Of a DNA stretch of 64,000 bases, positions 16,050 through 26,666 are shown one piece after another. The position numbers and the translations under genes are program-made. How positions within the stretch are numbered: the stretch's first letter is position 1; each line of letters starts with the position of its first letter. The notes beneath the pieces were generated by a model, which searched no databases, had not been told where the DNA came from, and worked only from the letters and a program-made list of their open reading frames with translations. Source of the stretch: Belliella alkalica (GTDB lineage: Bacteria > Bacteroidota > Bacteroidia > Cytophagales > Cyclobacteriaceae). The DNA is taken from assembly GCF_022549785.1 (NCBI RefSeq), contig NZ_JAKZGO010000013.1:1-64000 (forward strand), in the 5' to 3' direction.

Positions 16050-17549
16050 TTAAAATCCTAATCGATAGAAAGCGTCACTCCATTTTACTTCGTTTTGGAG
16101 TTGTCTTAAGTTTGTTTCTTTATCGATTATAATATTTTCCAAACCTGCGATTTTTGCAAAGTCAGTCAGATGCTCAGTTGTCAAACTTTGGCTAAAGCAT
16201 GTGTGGTGCGCGCCTCCGGCATATATCCAACCTGCACAGCCAGTGTTCATGTCAGGAAGCGGTTTCCACATTACTCTCGCCACAGGGAGTTTCGGAAGGG
16301 CTTGAGGCACTTCTACTGCTTCCACTTCATTGACTACAAGCCTGAATCTATTTCCCATATCCACCAAAGAGGCGTTTAGTGAAGCACCAGGCTTGCCGTT
16401 GAATACCAATCTAACAGGATCTTCTTTTCCACCTATTCCGAGCGGATGTACTTCACAGGTAGGCTTTCCATTCGCCAAAACAGGATCTACTTCCAGCATG
16501 TGGGCACCAAGAACCATGCTGTTGCTTGGATCAAAATGATAAGTATAGTCTTCCATGAAAGCATTTCCACCCTCAAGCCCTGTTCCCATTACTTTCATGG
16601 CTCTTACCAAAGCGGCAGTTTTCCAATCACCTTCACCTGCGTAGCCATAGCCTTCTGCCATCAATCTCTGTGTAGCGATACCAGGTAATTGCTTCATTCC
16701 ATGAAGATCTTCAAATGTATTTGTGAAGCCTTTGAAACCTCCATCTTTCAAAAATTTGCGCATGCCTATTTCAATCTGGGCAGCATCGATGAGAGAAGCT
16801 CTTTTTGCTCCATTTGCTTTTAAGTTGTCAGCAAGGGTATAAGTAGCTTCATATTCCTCGATAAGTGCTTTGATTTCAGACTCAGATGCAGCATTGATGA
16901 GTTGTACCAAATCACCTACGGCAAAAGTGTTCACAGCAAATCCAAACTTCAATTCAGCTTCTACCTTATCGCCTTCAGTTACAGCCACATTTCGCATGTT
17001 GTCTCCAAATCTTGCGAATTTGGCTCCCTGCCAATCATTCCATCCAGAAGCAGCCCTTGCCCAGGTGTCTATCTGTGCTTTCACATTCGGATCTTGCCAA
17101 TGACCAACCACTACTTTTCGCTCGATTTTCATTCTGGATACGATAAACCCAAATTCCCTGTCTCCATGGGCACTTTGGTTGAGGTTCATGAAATCCATAT
17201 CAATTGTGTCCCAAGGGATATCTCTATTGAATTGGGTGTGGAGGTGAAGCATTGGTTTTTGAAGGATTTTCAATCCACCAATCCACATTTTGGCAGGCGA
17301 GAAAGTGTGCATCCAAGCGATCACACCAATACAATTGGTGTTTTGGTTTGCTTCTTGGCATACTGCATAGATTTCTTCTGTTGTTTTTACAGTAGGTTTG
17401 AATACTATACTGACACTTATATTTTCAGAATCATTGAGTTCTTTTGCAATAATTTGAGAATGCTCCGCTACTTGACGAAGGGTCTCTTCTCCATATAAAT
17501 GCTGACTCCCTGTAAGGAACCATACTTCGTTTTGTTTAAGATTACTCAT
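16050..17549 (-). CDS. araA: L-arabinose isomerase
   Basis: A 499-residue enzyme converting L-arabinose to L-ribulose. The N-terminus [20 protein letters not shown] is diagnostic of AraA. Active-site segments include [12 protein letters not shown] (first metal Glu), [12 protein letters not shown] (second Glu), [10 protein letters not shown] (His) and GGAHHTCFS (His), matching the Mn-binding Glu/Glu/His/His set. Length equals the family norm (about 500). Co-transcribed 28 bp after the symporter gene and divergent from the PUL that holds araB and araD. Confidence 0.97.
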   Translation of the reverse strand: MSNLKQNEVWFLTGSQHLYGEETLRQVAEHSQIIAKELNDSENISVSIVFKPTVKTTEEIYAVCQEANQNTNCIGVIAWMHTFSPAKMWIGGLKILQKPMLHLHTQFNRDIPWDTIDMDFMNLNQSAHGDREFGFIVSRMKIERKVVVGHWQDPNVKAQIDTWARAASGWNDWQGAKFARFGDNMRNVAVTEGDKVEAELKFGFAVNTFAVGDLVQLINAASESEIKALIEEYEATYTLADNLKANGAKRASLIDAAQIEIGMRKFLKDGGFKGFTNTFEDLHGMKQLPGIATQRLMAEGYGYAGEGDWKTAALVRAMKVMGTGLEGGNAFMEDYTYHFDPSNSMVLGAHMLEVDPVLANGKPTCEVHPLGIGGKEDPVRLVFNGKPGASLNASLVDMGNRFRLVVNEVEAVEVPQALPKLPVARVMWKPLPDMNTGCAGWIYAGGAHHTCFSQSLTTEHLTDFAKIAGLENIIIDKETNLRQLQNEVKWSDAFYRLGF

Positions 17550-17577
17550 AAGTTTATATGATTTAAGGTTTGATATT

Positions 17578-19452
17578 TTACATCCAGAAGAAATAGTAGA
17601 GTAAGCCTACGATCAATACGATCCCGGCAGCTCCTAAATTGAATGGTGTTGCTGTATTGAAAAGCACAGGATCTACAGTCAATGACTTCGGATCTGCAGT
17701 TTTCATTTTCACATTAGTATATAGAATTACAGCAAGCATGATAAACATGGTCGCCATCATGAAAATGGACTCAAAACCGATATGCTCAAATTTATTGAAG
17801 AAAATTATTCCCAAAACTGTTGACAAAATCCCAAGTACAAAGAAGAAATAGGATGCTTTCAGGGATTTACTGCCTGTCCCATTCTCTTTGTATGCAGGAT
17901 TTTGGTGGGTTTTCTTTTCAGTAAAACTTATCACAGAAGCAATTGCTACCAAAATGATAAATACATAGCCCATTCTCAATAAGAAAGGCATGTCAGGATA
18001 CATTACTTTGAAGACAATTCCTGCAGGGATAGTGGCGATTGCTGTCCAAAGCGCCGCATTTCCTGTGATTTGTCTCCAGAATAAACCCATGCAGAATACA
18101 GCTACGACACCTGGATAAATATAGCCTGTATATTCTTGGATATATTGAAATACCTGATCCAATGAAGCCAATTGTGGTGCTACCAACATTGCAATCAATA
18201 AAGCTACTATAGCTACTAGTCTTCCTGATCTTACTAGTTGACTGTTGCTGGCTTCAGGTTTGAAATAGACTTTATAAATATCCATTGTGAAAATAGTCGA
18301 AGTGCTATTGATCATCGAAGCGAGTGAGGAAACTATAGCTGCTGCCAATGCAGCAAAAGCCAAACCTCGAATCCCAGCCGGAACAAAGTTTTTCAATAGC
18401 CAAGGGTATGCCTCGTCGGATTTGTTGATAGTTCCTATTTGTTCTATCGGTACATTCAGCATCATAGATAGCTCTTCAGGTGTTGATTTGTTGATCAATA
18501 CCCAAGCAGCAATTCCTGGGATAACTACTAAAAGTGGGATAAGAATTTTTAGATAACCTGCGAAAATCAACCCTCGCTTAGCGTCTTCAATGCTTTTAGC
18601 AGCAAGTCCTTTTTGGATGATATACTGGTTGAAACCCCAATAGCCAATATTGGTCAGCCACATTCCTCCCAGTACTACTGCTACTCCAGGTAGATCTTGG
18701 AATGCATCTTTCAACCCTCCCACACCGTCAGGAATCATGATTTCTCCTTTCGGAACGACCATTATAAAATGTTCTCTTGCCCCTTCGTAAAGATTTGCCA
18801 TACCAGCAAATACTCCAGCGCCATCACCTACAGCATCTAGAGCTAGGAAAGTAGTTACCAATCCACCAGCAATAAGCACAATGACTTGTACCACATCTGT
18901 CCAAGCTACAGCTTCAAGTCCACCGTAGATAGAATAGATTCCTGAAAACACCAAAAGTCCAATAATGCCGTACTGTAGAGGGACCCCCATGATTTTCTCT
19001 AGTGCTAAAGCTCCCAAATAACTCACTGAGGTAAGATTTACAAATACATAAACAAGAAGCCAGAAAACCGCAAAAGCAGTACTTACTCGCTTGTCAAATC
19101 TTGATTGTAGAAATTGCGGCATGGTATAAATGCCGTTTTTGATAAATACAGGTAAAAAGTATTTTGCGACAATGATTAAGGTAATTGCAGCAATCCATTC
19201 ATAAGCGGCTATGCCAAGTCCAATTGCAAATCCAGAGCCCGAAGTACCTATGAAGTGTTCAGCGGAGATGTTTGCAGCTATTAGGGAAGCACCCACTGCC
19301 CACCAGGTCAATGATTTGTCTGCAAGGAAATATTCTTGTGCTGTTTTTTGAACACCTGTTTTGGATCTTGATACCCAAAGTCCAACAGCTACTATGACAA
19401 CCGCATAGACCGAAAAAACAATGTAATCTAAAGTAGAGAAACCAGCTTCCAT
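17578..19452 (-). CDS. Sodium/solute symporter (SSS family), probable arabinose importer
   Basis: A 624-residue inner-membrane transporter of the SSS (SGLT-like) family with about 14 TM helices. Start-proximal [17 protein letters not shown] is TM1, and the family signatures [26 protein letters not shown] and [19 protein letters not shown] are visible. It is longer than bacterial homologues of about 550 residues, with a C-terminal extension ending in two extra TM segments. Encoded between araR and araA with two predicted AraR boxes in front, so arabinose or arabino-oligosaccharide uptake is the inferred role. Confidence 0.9.
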   Translation of the reverse strand: MEAGFSTLDYIVFSVYAVVIVAVGLWVSRSKTGVQKTAQEYFLADKSLTWWAVGASLIAANISAEHFIGTSGSGFAIGLGIAAYEWIAAITLIIVAKYFLPVFIKNGIYTMPQFLQSRFDKRVSTAFAVFWLLVYVFVNLTSVSYLGALALEKIMGVPLQYGIIGLLVFSGIYSIYGGLEAVAWTDVVQVIVLIAGGLVTTFLALDAVGDGAGVFAGMANLYEGAREHFIMVVPKGEIMIPDGVGGLKDAFQDLPGVAVVLGGMWLTNIGYWGFNQYIIQKGLAAKSIEDAKRGLIFAGYLKILIPLLVVIPGIAAWVLINKSTPEELSMMLNVPIEQIGTINKSDEAYPWLLKNFVPAGIRGLAFAALAAAIVSSLASMINSTSTIFTMDIYKVYFKPEASNSQLVRSGRLVAIVALLIAMLVAPQLASLDQVFQYIQEYTGYIYPGVVAVFCMGLFWRQITGNAALWTAIATIPAGIVFKVMYPDMPFLLRMGYVFIILVAIASVISFTEKKTHQNPAYKENGTGSKSLKASYFFFVLGILSTVLGIIFFNKFEHIGFESIFMMATMFIMLAVILYTNVKMKTADPKSLTVDPVLFNTATPFNLGAAGIVLIVGLLYYFFWM

Positions 19453-19480
19453 AATTAGAGTCTGAAGTTTAGAGGGTTTA

Positions 19481-19497
19481 AATGTTAATTTTACACT
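19481..19497. promoter_or_regulatory. Putative AraR box A (symporter-araA operon)
   Basis: AATGT-TAATTTT-ACACT, a 17-bp near-palindrome matching the AnTGT-N7-ACAnT pattern of the other ara boxes. Starts 29 bp upstream of the symporter ATG. Box B is centred 41 bp further upstream, about four helical turns. Confidence 0.65.
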
Positions 19498-19521
19498 ATG
19501 AATTGCTTAAATCAGCAATTA

Positions 19522-19538
19522 AGTGTCATATTTACACC
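19522..19538. promoter_or_regulatory. Putative AraR box B
   Basis: AGTGT-CATATTT-ACACC, same 17-bp architecture as box A. It lies between the divergently regulated symporter gene and the end of araR. Between A and B is a further inverted repeat, AATTGCT-N6-AGCAATT (19501-19520). Confidence 0.65.
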
Positions 19539-19573
19539 TAAAATTTGAATAAAAAAAATATGGAGTGAAAAAT

Positions 19574-20284
19574 TTATTCCACTCCAGCAGGGATTTCATT
19601 TCTTGGGATAAAATTATGGATGTTGGTGAAGTTCTCCTTATAATGATCTTCGTCCAAAGAATAATAAAAAGCACCTTTTTTTGAGCTAGATTTATCTTTG
19701 TCGTTTTCTTTTTTCAATAGCTTCGTAGAAAGGACTTTACGGGTAAAGTTTCTTTTGTCAATCTTGGTGTCGTAAAGACCTTCATACATAGCTTGAAGCT
19801 GTGGTAAGGTGAATTTCTCTGGAAGCAATTCGAACAAAATAGGGTGGAAAGCAGCTTTATACCTAAGTTTTGTAAGAGCTATTTCAACCATTTCTTTGTG
19901 ATCAAAAATAAGGTTTGGCAATTCTTTTATAGAATACCATCGTGCATGAAAATCGTCATTGATTTGGGTCTGATATTTTTCTATATCAATTAAAGCAACA
20001 TAAGCCACAGCGATGACTCTCTCTATCGGGTCTCGATCAGGTTGGCTGAATGCTTGCATCTCCTCCATGTACACATCATGAAGCCCTGTCAATTGCTTTA
20101 ATATTCTTTCTGCAGCTTCGTCTAGAGACTCATCAGGTTGCACAAACCCACCCATTAAGCTCCATTTTTCTTTTTCTGGAGCAAATCCACGCTGGATAAG
20201 AAGGAGTTTGTAATCTGTCCCGTCAAATCCAAATATGATACAGTCTACAGCTACTAACAACCTTGTTTGGTTTGAATACTTCAT
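19574..20284 (-). CDS. araR: Nudix-type transcriptional regulator of arabinose use (AraR-like)
   Basis: A regulator of about 236 residues with an N-terminal Nudix domain and a C-terminal winged helix (LPQLQAMYEGLYDTKIDKRN, then FTRKVLSTKLL). The Nudix box GFVQPDESLDEAAERILKQL keeps the first Gly and Glu but has lost the catalytic glutamates of the REUxEE core (here R-I-L-K-Q-L), as in the NrtR/AraR regulator family that binds rather than hydrolyses its ligand. ATG at 20284 is preferred because MKYSNQTRLLVAVDCIIFGF starts the domain directly; an upstream ATG at 20338 is possible. Nudix-family AraR regulators of arabinose genes are known in Bacteroides. It lies between the araA operon and the PUL. 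Confidence 0.88.
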   Translation of the reverse strand: MKYSNQTRLLVAVDCIIFGFDGTDYKLLLIQRGFAPEKEKWSLMGGFVQPDESLDEAAERILKQLTGLHDVYMEEMQAFSQPDRDPIERVIAVAYVALIDIEKYQTQINDDFHARWYSIKELPNLIFDHKEMVEIALTKLRYKAAFHPILFELLPEKFTLPQLQAMYEGLYDTKIDKRNFTRKVLSTKLLKKENDKDKSSSKKGAFYYSLDEDHYKENFTNIHNFIPRNEIPAGVE

Positions 20285-20350
20285 ATTAAAAAAACGTTTG
20301 CTTGGTTTAAGTTTTGAATCACTTGGAAATTTACTCAAATTATTTTTATA

Positions 20351-20367
20351 AATCCAATATATACACT
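20351..20367. promoter_or_regulatory. Weak AraR-like box before araR
   Basis: AATCC-AATATAT-ACACT: one half-site is perfect, the other degenerate. It sits just upstream of araR and may give weak autoregulation. The rest of the 20368-20489 gap is AT-rich with no other recognised element. Confidence 0.4.
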
Positions 20368-20489
20368 TAATGTTGAGGTATTCACGTTTTGATTTTTTTG
20401 AGTGATAGGCATTGAGTGATTCTAATTATCTGATCATTTTATATTACTAATATGAATTTAGCTAGTTATTTAGCCCTTTTTATTTTAAT

Positions 20490-20515
20490 AGTGTAAAAAA
20501 GACAATTAATATTTG
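20490..20515 (+). promoter_or_regulatory. Putative AraR box and promoter of the arabinan PUL
   Basis: AGTGT-AAAAAAG-ACAAT (20490-20506) matches the other ara boxes, and AATATTTG (20508-20515) directly after it resembles a -7 box (TAnnTTTG with one mismatch). Binding here would cover the promoter spacer. This implies a 5' leader of about 160 nt before susC, with no riboswitch recognised. Confidence 0.6.
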
Positions 20516-20680
20516 TGAGTTTAAAATTTATTCTCTAATATTCGACTGTAATAGCGGATAGACAGCTTGAAGCTTGTTCAATAATCTTCAGAAATACAGT
20601 TGGTTAGCATTGTTTTTCAAAGAAATTCCTCTATTACAATCTTATTTTACTTATTTGAAAAATAATAAACCCTAAATTTT

Positions 20681-23600
20681 ATGAACCTAAAAAGTTTACA
20701 ATTGAAGATAGCTTTGCTTCTTTTATTAGGTGTAAATTTTACATTTAATCAGAGTTTCGCAAATTCTATCGAAAAGTATGATGCAGTATCAAGCGAGAAT
20801 GCTGCAGAAATTTCCGTTAGAGGTGTTGTTGTATCAGGAACAGATCAGCAACCTATCCCTGGCGTGACAGTTTTGATAAAAGGAACCTCAAGAGGTGTTG
20901 CTACCGAGCTTGATGGTTCCTTTTCTATTTCTGTACCTGACCAAAGTTCTACATTGGTTTTTTCATTTGTAGGATACACCAGTCAAGAAGTTACTGTTGG
21001 AAATCAGTCCATCATTAATGTGACACTTCAGGAAGACATCAACAATCTTGACGAAGTTATTGTGGTGGGATATGGTACTCAAAAGAAATCAGACATTACA
21101 GGTGCTATTTCTGTTGTCAACACAGACGAAATCAAGAAATTCTCTACCAATGATGTAGCCCAAATGCTACAGGGTAGGGTTTCTGGTGTTCAGGTTACTT
21201 CAGATGGTCAGCCTGGTGCATTTCCAAGTGTAAGAATTAGAGGGATCTCTACTTTTGGAAATGGTCAGCCTCTTTATGTTATTGATGGAGTTCCGGTTGG
21301 CACTACGCCAAGGGATTTTAATCCCAATGATGTTGAGACGATGCAAGTACTTAAGGATGCTTCTGCAGGTGCGATCTATGGTTCCCGTGCGGCGAATGGT
21401 GTTGTAATCATCACGACCAAACAAGGAAAGAAAAATTCTCCGCTGAAAGTGGAATACAATACGTATGTAGGTGTTGACCAGGTTTGGCAAAGAATCCCTG
21501 TCTTGGGCAGACAAGATTATCAAATGATCATCAACGAAGTTCAAAGAAATGGGAATCAACCGCTAGTTCCGGCAAATGACCCAAATAATCCAAGGTTTAT
21601 CTCTGATATAGATACTGATTGGCAGCAGGAAGGTTTGAAAAATGGTTTTAGACAAAATCATAATTTAAACTTCTCTGGTGGTGGTGAGTACACTCAATAT
21701 AATGCCTCCTTGGATTATTTTGAAAATAGAGGAACACTTGTCGGAAATGGCCCTAACTATGAAAGGTATTCGATGAGAATGAATACACTTTCTGAAAAAG
21801 GAAGATTGAAAGTTGGGACTTCTCTTTACTATACGCATTCTTATGAAGATGCGCTTACATTTAGACCAGATGTATTGGCAGGAAATAGACCGCCACTAAT
21901 CGCGGATTTGGTGCAGGCCATCCCTACTATGCCAATTTTTGATTCAAATAACCTCGGAGGTTATGGTGGTACAGAAGCTGATTTGCAAAGAGCTATTTCA
22001 TTAAATGTAATTGGTGTCAATAATATGTTCACGGCCAATTCAACAGTTGATCGGACTTTTGCTACAGCTTTTGGTGAATATCAGTTATTAGATCTTGATA
22101 ACCATAAATTATCCTATAAGTTGAATTTGAACTATGACAGGACACATGTAAGGGATTTGGCATATCTTCCTGCATTTAGACTTGGGTTTTTCTTCAATGA
22201 CGGAACATCAAGAATGGATGATGGACATAGAATCTTGTCTACAGGATTGATAGAAAATACAGTCAATTATAAAGGTACTTTTGGTAAACATAACCTTGAC
22301 GTCTTGGCAGGTCAGATGTATCAAGAATCAGGAGTTATCAATAGAAATGGCTATTCTGAAGGAATAGATATTAATTTCCCAGTTTTGGATAATGGAGTGA
22401 ATAAGCAAGCTTCAGGTTCTGAGTTCAGAAATGCAATTGCTTCTTTGTTGGCAAGGGTGAATTATAACTATGATGATAGATATTTGCTAACAGCGACTAT
22501 AAGAAGAGATGGCTCTTCTAAGTTTTCTCCAACAAACAGATTTGGTAATTTCCCTTCATTAGCATTGGGCTGGAATATACATAATGAATCATTCATTACC
22601 CTTCCATCCTTTATTTCTGACCTGAAATTACGAGCAAGTTACGGTCAGTTGGGTAATGCCAATATTGGTGATTACTTATACTTTGCCACAATCAATCCTA
22701 ACGTTTTGTACAACTTTGGAGGAGATGTAGTCAGAGGGTCTATTCAGACACAGCAAGTAGATCCAAATATCAAATGGGAGACAAGAACGACTTCAAACAT
22801 CGGTTTTGATGGAGCGCTATTTGATGGAAAAATCGAATTCACAGCAGAATATTACAGAAGTACCACTACAGATATCCTTGTTTCAGTGCCAATTCCGGCA
22901 TCGACAGGCGCTGCAGGTAGTCCAGTAGTAAACGCAGGAAGTTTGAGAAATCAAGGTTTTGAATTTCAGTTGACTTATAGAAAAATGGCAGGAGATTTCA
23001 CATTTGACCTCTCTGCAAATGCTACTACACTTAAAAATGAAGTGCTAGCCTTAGGAGGTGATAATCAGCCAATATTTGGTGCAGGAGCTAGAACTATCGT
23101 AGGTCTTCCTATTGGTCATCACTTTGGACATAAAGCGATTGGTATTTTCCAATCCCAAGAAGAAATCGACAACCACGCCTTTCAAAGTGCTGGGACAGCA
23201 CCAGGTGATATCAAATTCGAAGACATCAATGGTGATGGGGTAATAGACTTTGCCGGTGATAGGGTTAACCTTGGTAGTGGTTTACCAACTGTATATTATG
23301 GTTTGAATTTTACTGGAGCTTACAAAAACTTTGACTTCACAATTTTTGCTTCAGGAGCCGGTGGATATTTGATCAACAGTAGACAATACAGAGATATCAT
23401 GTTGACAATGGATTTCACAAACCGTCATGAAGATATTCTTCAGAGATGGACTCCGGAAAATCCAAGCAACGTTTGGCCAAGATTGGTAGCTGGTGATCCA
23501 AATCAAAACCAAAGAGATTCAGATAGAAAAGGTTGGTTACAAGATGGAACACACCTTAGGATTCAGACAGTTTCTGTTGGATACAAAATTCCAAGAGTAA

Positions 23601-23782
23601 CTGGATTCATGACCAAATTCCAATCTGCGAGAGTATATGCTTCTGTTCAGAATCCATTTACTTTCCAAGCTTATAAGGGTTACAATCCTGATTTTACTTC
23701 AGGTGTATTCAATCCAGGATTTGATTTTGGATCATTCCCAAGACCGCGAACGATGATGTTGGGTCTTCAAGTTTCATTTTAA
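20681..23782 (+). CDS. SusC/RagA-family TonB-dependent outer-membrane receptor
   Basis: A 1033-residue importer. Signal peptide (about residues 1-27), then a CarboxypepD_reg-like domain (about 45-120, VRGVVVSGTDQQPIPGVTVL), TonB-box region and start of the plug at DEVIVVGYGTQKKSDITGAI, plug domain to about 245 (AGAIYGSRAANGVVIITTK), and a 22-strand barrel ending in MMLGLQVSF with terminal Phe. Paired with SusD 31 bp downstream. The neighbouring GH43/GH51/GH127 genes indicate that arabinan or arabino-oligosaccharides are the substrate. First gene of a long operon under a putative AraR box. Confidence 0.96.
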   Translation: MNLKSLQLKIALLLLLGVNFTFNQSFANSIEKYDAVSSENAAEISVRGVVVSGTDQQPIPGVTVLIKGTSRGVATELDGSFSISVPDQSSTLVFSFVGYTSQEVTVGNQSIINVTLQEDINNLDEVIVVGYGTQKKSDITGAISVVNTDEIKKFSTNDVAQMLQGRVSGVQVTSDGQPGAFPSVRIRGISTFGNGQPLYVIDGVPVGTTPRDFNPNDVETMQVLKDASAGAIYGSRAANGVVIITTKQGKKNSPLKVEYNTYVGVDQVWQRIPVLGRQDYQMIINEVQRNGNQPLVPANDPNNPRFISDIDTDWQQEGLKNGFRQNHNLNFSGGGEYTQYNASLDYFENRGTLVGNGPNYERYSMRMNTLSEKGRLKVGTSLYYTHSYEDALTFRPDVLAGNRPPLIADLVQAIPTMPIFDSNNLGGYGGTEADLQRAISLNVIGVNNMFTANSTVDRTFATAFGEYQLLDLDNHKLSYKLNLNYDRTHVRDLAYLPAFRLGFFFNDGTSRMDDGHRILSTGLIENTVNYKGTFGKHNLDVLAGQMYQESGVINRNGYSEGIDINFPVLDNGVNKQASGSEFRNAIASLLARVNYNYDDRYLLTATIRRDGSSKFSPTNRFGNFPSLALGWNIHNESFITLPSFISDLKLRASYGQLGNANIGDYLYFATINPNVLYNFGGDVVRGSIQTQQVDPNIKWETRTTSNIGFDGALFDGKIEFTAEYYRSTTTDILVSVPIPASTGAAGSPVVNAGSLRNQGFEFQLTYRKMAGDFTFDLSANATTLKNEVLALGGDNQPIFGAGARTIVGLPIGHHFGHKAIGIFQSQEEIDNHAFQSAGTAPGDIKFEDINGDGVIDFAGDRVNLGSGLPTVYYGLNFTGAYKNFDFTIFASGAGGYLINSRQYRDIMLTMDFTNRHEDILQRWTPENPSNVWPRLVAGDPNQNQRDSDRKGWLQDGTHLRIQTVSVGYKIPRVTGFMTKFQSARVYASVQNPFTFQAYKGYNPDFTSGVFNPGFDFGSFPRPRTMMLGLQVSF

Positions 23783-23813
23783 TTGCGAGTAGTACAACCA
23801 AAATAATCTAATC

Positions 23814-25370
23814 ATGAAAAAAAATATATATTCCCTTTTGGCTGGAGTAATGTTGGCAAGTGCTGGCTGCGAGTCAAGATTGGATCTCAATAATCCTAAT
23901 ATCCCTACTACAGGGACTTTCTGGCAGTCAGAAGCTGACGCAGTTGCTGCTGTGAATTCAATTTACAACAGTTTGATGATTGATGGGACCTACATGAGAA
24001 TGTTTCCATCATTGATGGATGGAAGAGCTGATGATATACAAGGTGATAGTCCATGGCCAGATTTGATGTTAGTAGCGAATTTCACGATCCCTACCACTTC
24101 TGGACCCGTAGCATGGGTGTGGGAAGCACATTACCAAATGGTCTGGAGAGCCAATCAAGTATTGGCAAATGTTCCTTCAATCGAAATGGATCAAGATCTC
24201 AAAAACAGAGTGTTGGGCCAAGCTTATTTCTTAAGAGGACTAGCATATTTTAACTTGGCTAATTTCTATAAGGAAGTGCCTTTGATTACAACCTTGCCTG
24301 CTGATAGATCTGAATTTTATCCTGCTTCAGCATCAGAAGAGGATATTTGGAATCAGATTATTTCAGATTTTACTGAAGCTAAAACTAATCTTCCTGTAAA
24401 CTATCAAAATGTAAATGGTCCCGATAGAGGGAATGTGGGGAGAGCTACTAGTGGTGCAGCTACGGGAATGTTAGGAAAAGCGTTGGTGTATAGAAAAAGA
24501 TGGGCAGAAGCTACGCAGCAATTCGCAGAATTAGTTGGAGGGCAACATGGACCATATAGATTGATGGAAAATTATAGAGACAATTTCGACCCAAGAACAG
24601 AGAACAACGCAGAATCTTTATTTGAAGTACAATTTGCAACGCCAGCAGAAGTAGGTGGTTCTGAATTGAATTGGGGTGGTAACCCAAACGCAAACTGGAC
24701 TCAAGTATCAGCTCAAGCAGTGACTTATGCAGCTAGAGGTTATGGTTTCAACGATTTCCTGCCAACTCGGACTTTGTATGACGACTTTCACAAAGAACTT
24801 ACAGTTGAGGGGAGAAAGGATCCTAGACTTTTGGCAACAATAGCATCCTTTGAACCTACAGAAAATAGTACAAGATTGTACAATGACGAGTGGCCTTATT
24901 CTCCAAATGAAATCTATCCAAGAAAGTATACCAATGACGGATTTGGACCTTCGGTAGAAGATCAATTTCGTTCTGGGATCAACTTCCGTATTTTAAGATA
25001 CGCAGATATTTTGATGCTTCATGCAGAAGCATTGAATGAATTGGGAAGAACTGCGGAAGCTTACGGATTTATCCAACAAGTACGAAATAGAGCGAAGCTT
25101 CCTGATTTGGCTACTGTCAAGCCAGGTATGTCACAAGCTGAGATGAGAGATCAAATAGCTCACGAAAGGTTCTTGGAATTTGCGATTGAAGGACAGAGAA
25201 TCAATGATTTGGTTAGATGGGGTTGGTTTGAAGATCCAGCCAAACTTGCTTTCTTGAGAAGTAGAGATTCAGAGTTCAACACCTTCACTCCAGGGAATCA
25301 ATGGTTGCCAATTCCACAAGGCGAATTGGATAACAACCCGAACCTTTCTCAAAACAGTGCAAATAATTAA
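23814..25370 (+). CDS. SusD/RagB-family glycan-binding lipoprotein
   Basis: A 518-residue surface lipoprotein. Leader and lipobox ASAGCESR, then the N-terminal SusD-like segment (DLNNPNIPTTGTFWQSEADAVAAVN), helical TPR scaffold (LGQAYFLRGLAYFNLANFYKEVPL is the family core) and the RagB C-terminus (LRYADILMLHAEALNELGR, ERFLEFAIEGQRINDLVRWG). It lids the SusC barrel and captures oligosaccharide at the cell surface. No separate SusE/F-like binding protein follows; the enzymes start next. Confidence 0.96.
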   Translation: MKKNIYSLLAGVMLASAGCESRLDLNNPNIPTTGTFWQSEADAVAAVNSIYNSLMIDGTYMRMFPSLMDGRADDIQGDSPWPDLMLVANFTIPTTSGPVAWVWEAHYQMVWRANQVLANVPSIEMDQDLKNRVLGQAYFLRGLAYFNLANFYKEVPLITTLPADRSEFYPASASEEDIWNQIISDFTEAKTNLPVNYQNVNGPDRGNVGRATSGAATGMLGKALVYRKRWAEATQQFAELVGGQHGPYRLMENYRDNFDPRTENNAESLFEVQFATPAEVGGSELNWGGNPNANWTQVSAQAVTYAARGYGFNDFLPTRTLYDDFHKELTVEGRKDPRLLATIASFEPTENSTRLYNDEWPYSPNEIYPRKYTNDGFGPSVEDQFRSGINFRILRYADILMLHAEALNELGRTAEAYGFIQQVRNRAKLPDLATVKPGMSQAEMRDQIAHERFLEFAIEGQRINDLVRWGWFEDPAKLAFLRSRDSEFNTFTPGNQWLPIPQGELDNNPNLSQNSANN

Positions 25371-25394
25371 TAGGGTAAATAGTTTGTAAAAGCG

Positions 25395-25418
25395 GGTTCG
25401 AGGCTCAAACCTCGGACC
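25395..25418 (+). terminator. Hairpin between susD and the first GH43 gene
   Basis: GGTTCGAGG-CTCAAA-CCTCGGACC, a nine-pair stem with one G-T pair and a six-base loop. It is not followed by a T-run, so it is more likely an attenuator or RNA-stabilising/processing hairpin that sets susCD above enzyme expression. The gap to the GH43 start is 225 bp, the largest in the operon. Confidence 0.5.
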
Positions 25419-25643
25419 TTGCCTTTATCATATTTGCCTTATATAAAATTCATAAACCTATTAGTCTATTTTGGAAAATGGAAGAAAGCGAGATCAATAG
25501 GATAAGAGCTTTTCTTTCTTTTCCATTTTATAACATTTACAGTTTCGGAAATATGGCTTCAGATTGATGAAGAAAGTTTTAACCTAACATGTATGAAATA
25601 AAGGTCATTTTGTGATCATTCATCCTAATAAACAAGACCCAAA

Positions 25644-26642
25644 ATGAAAAATTCACTATTGACATTATTGGCTTTTTTGATCTCCCTCACTACTTGGTCG
25701 CAAGACCAAGAATATAGTACAGTAATCCCTGTTCATGATCCTGTTATGATCAAAGAAGGAGATACTTTTTACCTTTTTAGTACAGGGCGTGGGATCGCTG
25801 TCTGGTCTTCTCCAGATATGAAAAAATGGAAAAGAGAAGAAGCTGTTTTTCCTGAGCCTCCAACTTGGGCTACTGATGTAGCAGCGGACTTCAAAAATCA
25901 TATATGGGCACCAGATATTACTTTTCACGAAGGAGAGTATTTCTTGTATTATTCTGTTTCTTCTTTTGCGAAAAATACCTCTGCCATTGGTTTGGTAAAA
26001 AATAAGACATTGAATCCTGATTCTCCCGATTTCAAATGGGAGGATCAAGGAATCGTAATCCAATCAGTTCCTGGAAGAGATCTTTGGAATGCGATAGATC
26101 CAAACTTGGTCTTTGATGAGGAAGGTACACCTTGGTTGAATTATGGGTCTTTTTGGAATGGTATGAAGCTAGTCAGGCTAGGAGATGATTTGAAGACCGT
26201 TCAAAACGGACCTGACGATTGGTACACTATTTCAAGAAGAGAACGGTCATTCGAATTGGATGATAGAAATCCTGGAGACGGTGCTGTTGAAGCTCCGTTT
26301 ATTTTCAAGAAAGATGGATACTACTATTTGTTTGTGTCATTTGATTATTGTTGTAGGGGTGTAAATAGTACCTACAAAATGGTAGTAGGAAGATCGAAAG
26401 AAGTTCAAGGCCCATACTTTGACCGAGATGGTGTGAGCATGTTTGAGGGTGGGGGAACTTTAGTGCTTGAAGGCGATAAAGACTGGCATGGTGTAGGCCA
26501 CAATTCAGCATATGAATTTGGAGGGACAGACTATTTGATTTTCCATGGTTATGATGCCAAAGACAATGGTCGCTCCAAGTTATTGATTCGTGAAATGAAT
26601 TGGGATAGCGAAGGTTGGCCTATAGTAAGTTTAGAAAACTAA
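25644..26642 (+). CDS. GH43 arabinanase (secreted)
   Basis: A 332-residue five-bladed propeller hydrolase with signal peptide (MKNSLLTLLAFLISLTTWSQ). Catalytic triad of GH43: base Asp32 (VHDPV), pKa-modulating Asp152 (NAIDPN) and acid Glu216 (VEAPF). The late GVGHNSAYEF His is the metal-binding His typical of endo-1,5-alpha-arabinanases. Length suits the single-domain arabinanase group, and it probably cuts linear arabinan to oligosaccharides. In operon with GH51 (25 bp spacing). Confidence 0.88.
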   Translation: MKNSLLTLLAFLISLTTWSQDQEYSTVIPVHDPVMIKEGDTFYLFSTGRGIAVWSSPDMKKWKREEAVFPEPPTWATDVAADFKNHIWAPDITFHEGEYFLYYSVSSFAKNTSAIGLVKNKTLNPDSPDFKWEDQGIVIQSVPGRDLWNAIDPNLVFDEEGTPWLNYGSFWNGMKLVRLGDDLKTVQNGPDDWYTISRRERSFELDDRNPGDGAVEAPFIFKKDGYYYLFVSFDYCCRGVNSTYKMVVGRSKEVQGPYFDRDGVSMFEGGGTLVLEGDKDWHGVGHNSAYEFGGTDYLIFHGYDAKDNGRSKLLIREMNWDSEGWPIVSLEN

Positions 26643-26666
26643 GATATTGAAATAAAATAAACCCTA

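Noticed and set aside
20516-20680. Riboswitch or structured leader in the 160-nt region before susC
   Set aside because: No conserved riboswitch motif or long helix was recognised by eye.
25395-25418. GGTTCGAGGCTC segment resembling a tRNA T-arm
   Set aside because: No anticodon arm, D-arm or acceptor stem can be formed around it; it is a simple nine-pair hairpin between susD and GH43.
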